Positions 16,909 through 23,621 of a DNA stretch of 64,000 nt are shown here, one piece after another. The notes under the pieces were generated by a model that saw nothing but the letters and a program-made list of their open reading frames with translations, made no database searches and was not told the DNA's origin. Numbering within the stretch: the first letter of the stretch is position 1; each line of letters starts with the position of its first letter. The DNA lies in contig JADJCM010000001.1 in the NCBI GenBank assembly GCA_016703225.1, positions 1,798,001-1,862,000 on the forward strand, read 5' to 3'. The DNA comes from Lysobacterales bacterium. GTDB taxonomy: Bacteria; Pseudomonadota; Gammaproteobacteria; Xanthomonadales; Ahniellaceae. A program made the position numbers and the translations under genes.

Positions 16909-18606
16909 TCATGGCGCTGACGCGGCGGTGGCGGGCTGCTCGACCATCATCTGCGCATTCGACTTGCCCGGGGCCACCAGCGGCCAGACATTGGCGCGGG
17001 CGTCGATCTTCACGTGCAGCAGAAACGCGCCAGGCGCGTCGAGCAGCGCGCGCAGGGCGGGTTCGACCTGCTCGCGGCGGGTGATCGTCGCGGCCGGGAT
17101 GCGGAACGCGCGCGCCAGCTCGGCGAAGTCCGGGTTGTCGGAAAGATCGACTTCGCTGTGGCGCTCGTTGAAGAACAGCGTCTGCCACTGGCGCACCATG
17201 CCGAGGCCGGAATTGTCGAGCAACACGATCTTGATCGGGATGCCGTAGCGGTGCAGCGTCGCCAGCTCCTGGATGTTCATCATGATCGAGCCGTCGCCGC
17301 TGACGCAGACCACGGTGGCAGCCGGGCGGGCGAGTTTCGCGCCGATCGCGGCCGGCAGGCCGAAGCCCATGGTGCCGAGTCCGGCGCTCGACAGGTGATG
17401 GCTGATGCGGGAGAAGCGGCAGTGCTGCGCCACCCACATCTGGTGCTGGCCGACATCGCAGCTGACGACCATGTCGGGACCACCCAGTTCGCTCAACTGC
17501 TTCAACAGCAGCGGCGCGTAGATGTCGTCGCCGGGGGCGTCGTAGCGCCACTGGTGCTGCACGCGCAGTCCCTGGCAGTGCGCCCGCCACGGGTCGATGC
17601 GCAGCGGCATCGCCAGTGCATCCAGGCTCTTGATCAGGTCGCCGTGCAGCGCGACATCGGCATGTCGCAGCTTGCCGATCTCGGCGGCGTCGGCGTCGAG
17701 GTGGATCACCTGCGCGTGCGGCGCGAAGGTGTCGAGCTTGCCGGTGGCGCGATCATCCAGACGCGCGCCGACCACGATCAGCAGGTCGGCCAGGTCGACC
17801 GCGAAGTTCGCCGCCTGGTTGCCATGCATGCCGAGCATGCCGAGATACAGCGGATCATTGGCGTCGACGCCGCCGAGGCCCTTCAGCGTGCACACCGCCG
17901 GCGCGCGGGTGATTTCGTGAAAGCGCTGCAGGGCCGCTTCGGCGTGGGCGATGCCAACGCCGCCGCCGGCGTAGATCACCGGCCGCTGTGCCGCCGCGAG
18001 CAGCGCGCGCGCCTGGGTGATGTCCTTGCCGTGCGGCGCACCCGGGTGCTGCTCGATGCGCGTGCTCGGACGCGCCTTGGCCTTGGCCACGGTGATGTCC
18101 TTGGGCAGGTCGATCAGCACCGGGCCGGGACGTCCTTCGGCGGCGATCGCGAAGGCCTCGCGCACGGTCGCTGCGATGTCCTCGGCGCGGCGCACGATGA
18201 AGCTGTGCTTGACGATCGGCAGCGACATGCCGAACACGTCGACTTCCTGGAAGGCATCGGTGCCCATCAGGTGCGTTGGCACCTGGCCGGTGATGGCGAC
18301 GATCGGCACCGAGTCCAGGTATGCATCGGCGATGCCGGTGAGCAGGTTGGTCGCACCGGGACCACTGGTCGCCATGCACACGCCGACGCGGCCGCTGGCA
18401 CGTGCATAGCCGACCGCGGCCAGCGCCGCGCCCTGTTCATGGCGCACGAGGATGTGTCGCAGCTTGGAGCCGACGAGTGCGTCGTAGACCGGCATGATGG
18501 CGCCGCCCGGATAGCCGAATACGGTGTCCACGCCCTCGGCTTCGAGCGCGTGGATCAGCCATTCGGCTCCGGTCTTCATCGCATCATGGTCGTCGCAGTG
18601 GGTCAT
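16909..18606 (-). CDS. ilvG: Acetolactate synthase large (catalytic) subunit
   Basis: A protein of 565 residues. It is a thiamine-diphosphate enzyme with catalytic Glu57 in VRHEQGAA, the segment FGYPGGAIMPVYD, FAD/quinone-like region ARLDDRATG and the ThDP motif GDGSIMMNIQELATLHRYGIPIKIVLLDN. It condenses two pyruvates, or pyruvate and 2-oxobutanoate, at the branch to Val/Leu and Ile. It lies nine bases after ilvC. A second possible start is Met10 (MKTGAEW). IlvM, its partner, is encoded beyond the second attenuator. Confidence 0.95.
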   Translation of the reverse strand: MTHCDDHDAMKTGAEWLIHALEAEGVDTVFGYPGGAIMPVYDALVGSKLRHILVRHEQGAALAAVGYARASGRVGVCMATSGPGATNLLTGIADAYLDSVPIVAITGQVPTHLMGTDAFQEVDVFGMSLPIVKHSFIVRRAEDIAATVREAFAIAAEGRPGPVLIDLPKDITVAKAKARPSTRIEQHPGAPHGKDITQARALLAAAQRPVIYAGGGVGIAHAEAALQRFHEITRAPAVCTLKGLGGVDANDPLYLGMLGMHGNQAANFAVDLADLLIVVGARLDDRATGKLDTFAPHAQVIHLDADAAEIGKLRHADVALHGDLIKSLDALAMPLRIDPWRAHCQGLRVQHQWRYDAPGDDIYAPLLLKQLSELGGPDMVVSCDVGQHQMWVAQHCRFSRISHHLSSAGLGTMGFGLPAAIGAKLARPAATVVCVSGDGSIMMNIQELATLHRYGIPIKIVLLDNSGLGMVRQWQTLFFNERHSEVDLSDNPDFAELARAFRIPAATITRREQVEPALRALLDAPGAFLLHVKIDARANVWPLVAPGKSNAQMMVEQPATAASAP

Positions 18607-18615
18607 GGTCTGCGC

Positions 18616-19653
18616 TCAGGCGGTGGCGGGTTCTTTCGCGGGTGCGGCGGCTGGAGCCGCGGCTGCGTGTGCGGCGCGCTTGGCCGGATCGAGCCAGGGC
18701 ATGCGCGCGCGCAGACGGGCACCGACGGTCTCGATCGGGTGGTCGAGATCGGCCTGCTTCAACGCCTTGTAGTTGGCGTTGCCGCTGCGGTATTCGGCGA
18801 CCCACTCGCGTGCGAAGCGTCCGTCCTGGATCTCGTGCAGGATGTCGCGCATGTGCTGGCGCGTGCTCGAGTCGACGATGCGCGGGCCGCGGGTGAGGTC
18901 GCCGTACTGCGCGGTCTCGCTGATGTAGCGGTGCATCTTGGCCATGCCGCCTTCGTGCAGCAGGTCGACGATCAGCTTCAGCTCATGCATGCACTCGAAG
19001 TACGCGACTTCGGGTTGATAGCCGGCTTCGACCAGCGTTTCGAAGCCCTGCACCACCAGTTCGGTGACGCCGCCGCACAGCACCGCCTGCTCGCCGAACA
19101 GGTCGGTCTCGGTTTCCTCGGCGAAGCTCGTGGTGATCAAACCGCCGCGGGCGCCGCCGATGCCGTGCGCATAGGCCTGTGCGCGCGTGAGCGCTTGCCC
19201 GGACACGTCCTTGTGCACCGCGACCAGGCAGGGCACGCCGTGGCCGGTCTCGTATTCGCGCCGGACCAGCGCGCCCGGACCCTTGGGCGCCACCAGGATG
19301 ATGTCCCACTTGTCGTCGGTCTGGATCTGCTTGAAGTGGATGTTGAAGCCATGCGCGAACAGCAGCGCGCCGCCGGGCTTGAAGTTCGGTGCGATCGACT
19401 CCTCGAACACCTTGGGCTGTTGCATGTCGGGCGTGAGCAGCGCGATCAGGTCGGCCTTGGCCGCGGCCGCGCCGGGTTCGAACACCTGCAGGCCATCGGC
19501 CTGGGCCTGGTGCCAGCTTGGGCCGTCGCGGCGCGCGCCGACGATGACCTGGAAGCCGGAGTCGCGCAGGTTCAACGCATGCGCGCGCCCCTGGCTGCCG
19601 TAACCGATGACGGCGATGGTCTGTTCTTTCAGTGCTGCGGTGATCGGGCTCAT
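18616..19653 (-). CDS. ilvC: Ketol-acid reductoisomerase (class I)
   Basis: A protein of 345 residues. The N-terminal Rossmann domain has GYGSQGRAHALNLRDSGFQVIVGARRDG. The catalytic knotted domain has the conserved ETETDLFGEQAVLCGG and YFECMHELKLIVDLLHEGG with the Mg-binding acidic residues. It converts acetolactate and acetohydroxybutyrate to the dihydroxy acids using NADPH. The C-terminal ~20 residues are an Ala/Pro-rich extension. It sits between ilvD (80-nt gap) and ilvG (9-nt gap) on the same strand. Confidence 0.96.
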   Translation of the reverse strand: MSPITAALKEQTIAVIGYGSQGRAHALNLRDSGFQVIVGARRDGPSWHQAQADGLQVFEPGAAAAKADLIALLTPDMQQPKVFEESIAPNFKPGGALLFAHGFNIHFKQIQTDDKWDIILVAPKGPGALVRREYETGHGVPCLVAVHKDVSGQALTRAQAYAHGIGGARGGLITTSFAEETETDLFGEQAVLCGGVTELVVQGFETLVEAGYQPEVAYFECMHELKLIVDLLHEGGMAKMHRYISETAQYGDLTRGPRIVDSSTRQHMRDILHEIQDGRFAREWVAEYRSGNANYKALKQADLDHPIETVGARLRARMPWLDPAKRAAHAAAAPAAAPAKEPATA

Positions 19654-19733
19654 TGCGTGTTGCTCCTGGTGGATGCTTGGGTGAATGGCTCCTCGCCTTG
19701 GCGCAGCCAGGGGGAGGTTGGGAGGGGGTTGCT

Positions 19734-21377
19734 CTAGGGACTGGTGATCGCTCCCTTCGAAGCCGACCCGACCAGCTGCGCGTATTTCGCGAGCACGCCG
19801 CGGGTCGCGCGCGGCGGCAGCGGATCGGGTTTACGCGCCGACAGGTCGGCGAGGCAGTCGAGACGACGCGCGTCGACGTCGATGACGATGGGGTCGCCAT
19901 CGGCGATCGCCGCGATCGGGCCGCCGCGCGCCGCCTCCGGCGCGACGTGGCCGACCATCAGCCCGTGCGTGGCGCCGCTGAAACGGCCGTCGGTGATCAG
20001 CGCGACTTCGGCGCCGAGGCCGCGGCCCATCAGCGCCGCGGTGACCGCCAGCATCTCGGGCATGCCCGGTGCGCCGGCCGGCCCTTCATGGCGGATCACC
20101 ACGACATCGCCGCTGCGAATGCTGCCGGCCTGGACCGCGGCGAACGCCGCCGGCTCACCGTCGAACACGCGCGCCGGCCCCTCGAAGCGCATGCGGCCGT
20201 GGCCGGCGAGCTTCACCACGCAACCTTCCGGTGCCAGCGAACCATGCAGGATCGCGAAGCCGCCACGTGGCTTCAGCGGCTGGCTCAGCGGGTACACCAC
20301 CGGCTCCGGTTGTTCGCCGAGATCGATATCCGCCAGCAGCGCCAGCATCGAATCGCCCTCGATGCTCGGGTGGTCTTCAAGCACGCCGCCCTGCATCAGC
20401 ATCTGCGCGACGCGCGTGGTGCCACCGGCGGCGGTCAGTTCGATCGCGGTGTAGCGGCCACCGGGTTTCAGGTCGGCGATCACCGGGGTGATTGCGGCAA
20501 TCGCATCGAAGTCGTCGATCGCGAGCGGCACCCCGGCCTCGTGCGCGATCGCGAGCAGGTGCAGCACGGCGTTGGTCGACCCGGCCGTCGCGGCGACCAT
20601 GCGTGCGGCATTGCGAAACGCGGCCGGCGTCAGCGCCTGGCGCGGAGTGAAGTCGCGGCGCAGGCATTCCATCACCAGGCGGCCGCAATCTTCGCCGGCA
20701 CGGGCGCGATCGACATGGATCGCCGGCAAGTCATTGGCGCCGAGCGGCGACAGCCCGAGCATGGTCATCACCATCGCCATCGTGTTCGCGGTGAACTGGC
20801 CGCCGCAGGCGCCGGCACCGGGGCAGGCATCCTTCTCGACTGCGAGCAGTTCGGCGTCGTCGATGCGCCCGGCCGAATGTGCGCCCACCGCTTCGAACAC
20901 CTCCTGGATGGTGATGTGCTGGCCGTGGTGCACGCCGTGCGCGATCGAGCCGCCGTACAGCACCACGGTCGGGATGTTCATGCGCGCGGCGGCCATCGCC
21001 GCAGCCGGGATGGTCTTGTCGCAACCGCACAGGATCACCATTGCATCGAGGCTGTGGCCGTTGACCGCGAGCTCGATCGAGTCGGCGATCCAGTCGCGCG
21101 ACACCAGCGAGGCGCGCATGCCGGCGGTGCCCATGGCGATGCCGTCGGTGACGACGATGGTGTTGAACTCGATCGCGGTGCCGCCGTTGGCTTCGATGCC
21201 GCGGCGCACGTGCTGGGCGGCAGCGCGCAGGGTGAAGTTGCACGGCGACACGTCCGACCACGAATGCACAACCGCGACGAAGGGTTTCGCGATTGCCGCG
21301 TCGTCGCGCCCGGTGGCGCGCAACATCGCGCGTGCGGGTGCATGGTCGGGTCCGTGTTTGATGGCATTGCTACGCAT
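19734..21377 (-). CDS. ilvD: Dihydroxy-acid dehydratase
   Basis: A protein of 547 residues of the IlvD/Edd family. Three cysteines in iron-sulfur context are seen: SPCNF (Cys46), CGCDKTIP and CPGAGACGGQFTANTM. This is the pattern of the enzyme that dehydrates dihydroxy acids to the 2-keto acids of Val and Ile. It is the first structural gene after the ilv leader 1 and attenuator, with 25-30 nt between the terminator and the ATG. The C-terminal small domain has DGRFSGATHGLMVGHVAPEA. Confidence 0.95.
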   Translation of the reverse strand: MRSNAIKHGPDHAPARAMLRATGRDDAAIAKPFVAVVHSWSDVSPCNFTLRAAAQHVRRGIEANGGTAIEFNTIVVTDGIAMGTAGMRASLVSRDWIADSIELAVNGHSLDAMVILCGCDKTIPAAAMAAARMNIPTVVLYGGSIAHGVHHGQHITIQEVFEAVGAHSAGRIDDAELLAVEKDACPGAGACGGQFTANTMAMVMTMLGLSPLGANDLPAIHVDRARAGEDCGRLVMECLRRDFTPRQALTPAAFRNAARMVAATAGSTNAVLHLLAIAHEAGVPLAIDDFDAIAAITPVIADLKPGGRYTAIELTAAGGTTRVAQMLMQGGVLEDHPSIEGDSMLALLADIDLGEQPEPVVYPLSQPLKPRGGFAILHGSLAPEGCVVKLAGHGRMRFEGPARVFDGEPAAFAAVQAGSIRSGDVVVIRHEGPAGAPGMPEMLAVTAALMGRGLGAEVALITDGRFSGATHGLMVGHVAPEAARGGPIAAIADGDPIVIDVDARRLDCLADLSARKPDPLPPRATRGVLAKYAQLVGSASKGAITSP

Positions 21378-21411
21378 TCGGTCTGTCTCGGTTCGGGAAT
21401 TTGGGACCCCG

Positions 21412-21452
21412 AAAAAACGAAACCCCCGCGTCCTTCCGGAGCGGGGGTTTCG
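21412..21452 (-). terminator. Attenuator terminator of ilvD-ilvC-ilvG leader
   Basis: The minus strand has a perfect 12-bp stem CGAAACCCCCGC / GCGGGGGTTTCG with an 11-base loop, then TTTTTT. The arm CCCGCTCC can alternatively pair with GAGCGGG inside the end of leader peptide 1. The flanking sequence (AATCAGGAC.CCACCGAAACCCCCGCTCCG) is shared with the second ilv attenuator at 16.6 kb, so the two cassettes are paralogous copies. Confidence 0.88.
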
Positions 21453-21477
21453 GTGGAGTCCTGATTCTTGGTCTAGG

Positions 21478-21612
21478 TCAGGTCAAGCACGCATCCCGCT
21501 CGGGTGAGGGCGTAATGAGTACTACGAGGTTGAGAAGTGAGTTCGCACCCACGAGTCGCCGCGACATGGCAATGTCTTGGCTCGGATTCGTGGCGGCGAA
21601 GGGGGTCGTCAT
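21478..21612 (-). CDS. ilv attenuator leader peptide 1 (upstream of ilvDCG)
   Basis: A 44-codon frame with the control segment NSLLNLVVLIT (Leu, Leu, Leu, Val, Val, Leu, Ile) and the end VLITPSPERDACLT. The stop is 26 bp before the terminator stem. The last 14 residues match leader 2 except for two positions, while the N-terminal halves are unrelated. This suggests that selection holds the RNA pairing segment rather than the peptide. No ribosome-binding site is present and the ATG lies seven bases after the -10, so a leaderless transcript is likely. Confidence 0.8.
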   Translation of the reverse strand: MTTPFAATNPSQDIAMSRRLVGANSLLNLVVLITPSPERDACLT

Positions 21613-21619
21613 GGCCCCG

Positions 21620-21649
21620 AAGCTAGAGGCCGCTTCGTGGAATTGTCAA
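21620..21649 (-). promoter_or_regulatory. Promoter of the ilvD-ilvC-ilvG unit
   Basis: Minus-strand TTGACA (21649-21644), 18-bp spacer, TAGCTT (21625-21620), then seven bases to the leader peptide ATG. The left end of the ISL3 element lies 73 bp upstream of the -35, so the core promoter is intact but anything further upstream has been displaced. Confidence 0.78.
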
Positions 21650-21722
21650 GCACAAATTTCCGCGATGCACCAAATCGCGGACTGACGGCTGCGACCGATT
21701 TCGCGCGCCCGCGTTCATTAAA

Positions 21723-23105
21723 GGCTCTTCGTGAAGCCGTGTGGGTGATTTGAGCCCGTAGCTCGCCCTGCAAGGCGCATCCAGCTTGGCGATGCGGCAG
21801 TTTGGGGTTGGTGGGAATTCTGGCACGCTTGAGCGATGGCCAAATCGTCTGCTCGGGTGCGTCGCCTGCTCGACGCGTATCGGTTCCCGGGTTGCCGTGC
21901 GAAGGCGGCGATCAAGGGCGTGTTAGGTGATCCGAAGGCGCGGGTCATCGCGCTCGAACGGCGCGCAAAAAAACCGTCTGCGGATGTTGCGGACGTGTTC
22001 AGCTCGGTTGGTACGACCATCGTGTTCGACGCGTACGCGACCTGTCCTGTGGCGACACTCGGGTCTATCTCGACATCGTGGTCCGGCGTGTGGCCTGCGC
22101 AGCTTGCGGCAAGGTGAAGACGGAGCAGCTCGACTTCCTGGCCGACAATCCGTTCTACACGAAGCGGTTTGCGTGGCACATCGGGCAGCGCTGTCGCGGT
22201 TCCTCGATCAGCGATGTCGCCAAGGAATTCAAGCTTGATTGGCAGACGGTGAAGGCGCTGGACAAGCAGTACATGGCCGAGCAACTCAAGCGCGCGGGAA
22301 TGCCCGGACCGAAGGCGATTGGCATTGACGAAATCTCGATCCGCAAGGGTCACACCTATCGCATTGTGGTCAGCGATCTGATCCGTCGGCGACCGATCTG
22401 GTTCGGCGGCAATGATCGTTCCGAGGCGAGCATGGCGATGTTCTACGAGGCGCTTGGCACAAGGAAATCCGCGGGCATCCGGCTTGCGGTGATGGACATG
22501 TGGAAGCCATTTCGCAACGCGACCACGGCGCATGCACCGCAGGCGGCGATCCTGTTCGACAAGTTCCACGTCATGCGCCATCTGGGCGACGCCCTGGACG
22601 CAGTACGCAAGTCCGAATACGCCCGCCTCAGCGGCAAGGATCGCAGCTACATCAAGGGCCACAAATACACCTTGCTGTCGCATCGCGAGAACCTCAGCGT
22701 CGATGGCCGCGCTGCGCTCAAACGCCTGCTCGCCGCGAACAGGCGTCTCAACACCGCCTACCTGCTCAAGGAAAGTTTCGGCCAACTCTGGGACTACCAG
22801 CGCGAAGCCTGGGCGCGGCGCTTCTTCGATCAATGGCGCGCATCGCTGCGTTGGCAGCGTCTGAAACCGTTCGAGAAATTTGCCGACATGATCGAGCGCC
22901 ATTGGGACGGCATCGCCGCCTACTGCCAGCCCGAGAACAAGGTCTCGCTCGGCTTCGTCGAAGGGCTCAACAACAAGATCCGCGTCATCCAGCGCCGCGC
23001 CTACGGACTGCGCGACGAGGAATATCTCCGCCTCAAAGTCCTTACCTGCATGCTGCCGGCGCTCTGAAATGCCCCGCTTTTACCCACACGAGTTCACGAA
23101 GACCC
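21723..23105 (+). mobile_element. ISL3-family insertion sequence, 1383 bp, with 8-bp target duplication
   Basis: Imperfect terminal inverted repeats of 26 bp (22 matches) lie at 21723-21748 (GGCTCTTCGTGAAGCCGTGT...) and 23080-23105 (reverse complement GGGTCTTCGTGAACTCGTGT...). The 8-bp direct repeat TCATTAAA flanks the element on both sides (21715-21722 and 23106-23113), matching the 8-bp duplications known for ISL3. The single gene inside is an ISL3-type transposase. The clean repeats indicate a recent insertion. It lies between the ilvD and leu leader promoters. Confidence 0.93.
21836..23067 (+). CDS. ISL3-family transposase, in two frames joined by a -1 shift at A7
   Basis: The gene starts in the frame of the ATG at 21836 (AYRFPGCRAKAAIKGVLGDPKARVIALERRAKK) and continues in the -1 frame to the stop at 23065-23067. 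The switch falls on A AAA AAA (21967-21973), a classic slippery heptamer. Shifting back one base there restores a zinc-finger region (CGCCG, then RVACAACGKVKTE) and the DDE transposase (IGIDEISIRKGHTYRIVVSDL, LDMW-like AVMDMWKPFRNA, DKFHVMRHL, FVEGLNNKIRVIQRRAYG). It could be programmed frameshifting or a simple one-base indel in the homopolymer. ISL3 transposases are usually one frame. Confidence 0.88.
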
Positions 23106-23130
23106 TCATTAAAAGGGCGCCCGGAAAATG

Positions 23131-23199
23131 GTGGGTCCGGCTTCAGCCGGACGCTTCTGCGAGGCCAAGCTGCAAGCGTCCGGTTGAAGCCGGACCCAC
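23131..23199. repeat. REP-like inverted repeat pair
   Basis: Two 26-bp arms (23131-23156 and 23174-23199) match in inverted orientation at 25 of 26 positions, with a 17-bp loop. Each arm contains its own small palindrome, TCCGGCTTCAGCCGGA in the first. GTGGGTCCGGCTTCAGCCGGAC is typical of REP/BIME elements in Xanthomonadales, but no RAYT transposase gene is seen here. It lies 17 bp beyond the right target duplication of the IS and 56 bp before the leu promoter. Confidence 0.75.
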
Positions 23200-23254
23200 G
23201 ATTGGCCGGACTCGGCTGCGGGCCCCATATGCGTTTTCGTCACATGGCGCAGAC

Positions 23255-23284
23255 TTGACAGCTCGCAAGAACGCATGCGAGTTT
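23255..23284 (+). promoter_or_regulatory. Promoter of the leuACDB leader
   Basis: TTGACA (23255-23260), an 18-bp spacer and GAGTTT (23279-23284), followed by six bases and the leader ATG. The architecture is the same as the two ilv promoters, although the first base of the -10 differs. Confidence 0.68.
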
Positions 23285-23290
23285 CCAGCC

Positions 23291-23416
23291 ATGTTCACTG
23301 CACTGCACCACGACCGGAACCTGCCGCGCGATCCCGTGCGAACGGTCGTGCGCGCGGTACTTCTTGGCCTGCTTCTTATTCCGCCCAGCGTGCGGGATGG
23401 ACCGGCTTCGAGCTAG
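23291..23416 (+). CDS. leu attenuator leader peptide
   Basis: A 41-codon frame whose control region reads AVLLGLLLIP with consecutive Leu codons (CTT CTT, CTG CTT CTT) and Ile. It ends SVRDGPASS, 28 bp before the terminator stem. This is a leucine-responsive attenuator leader of the general proteobacterial leuL type, although the sequence is not that of E. coli leuL. There is no convincing ribosome-binding site and the ATG is six bases after the putative -10, so initiation is probably leaderless. Confidence 0.75.
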   Translation: MFTALHHDRNLPRDPVRTVVRAVLLGLLLIPPSVRDGPASS

Positions 23417-23444
23417 AACAGCAGCGTAGAAACCAGGAATCCAG

Positions 23445-23478
23445 AACCCCGCGCCGGCAACGACGCGGGGTTTTTTTT
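23445..23478 (+). terminator. Attenuator terminator upstream of leuA
   Basis: Arms AACCCCGCG (23445-23453) and CGCGGGGTT (23464-23472) form a perfect 9-bp stem with a 10-base loop, followed directly by a T run to 23478. The arm CCCCGC is partly complementary to GTGCGGGA in the leader peptide frame, a possible antiterminator pairing. Confidence 0.88.
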
Positions 23479-23522
23479 CGCCCTGATCCGACCCGCAAGA
23501 CCCTGCACCCGAGGACTCCACC

Positions 23523-23621
23523 ATGAACTTCCTGCGCACCCTGTTCGCCACGCTGTTCGCCTCGTTCCTCGAACCGCGCGCACGCCTGCAACCGATCCCG
23601 GTACGGAGTCGACGCCGATGA
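23523..23621 (+). CDS. 32-residue ORF coupled to leuA
   Basis: The frame ATG...TGA encodes MNFLRTLFATLFASFLEPRA followed by a basic tail ending RSRRR. GAGG lies eight bases before its ATG, and its stop overlaps the leuA ATG in an ATGA junction. The N-terminal half is hydrophobic (possible single short membrane helix) and the tail is strongly basic. I do not recognise it. It may be a real microprotein, or a device that loads ribosomes for leuA translation after the attenuator. It lies between the terminator and leuA. Confidence 0.5.
   Translation: MNFLRTLFATLFASFLEPRARLQPIPVRSRRR

Noticed and set aside
17014..19737. 907-codon open frame on the plus strand
   Set aside because: Shadow of ilvG and ilvC on the opposite strand in high-GC DNA; the translation is low-complexity and no family is recognised, while the minus strand encodes clear enzymes.
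19653..21464. 603-codon open frame on the plus strand
   Set aside because: Antisense to ilvD; it has the Arg/His/Ala-rich composition typical of GC-rich shadows.
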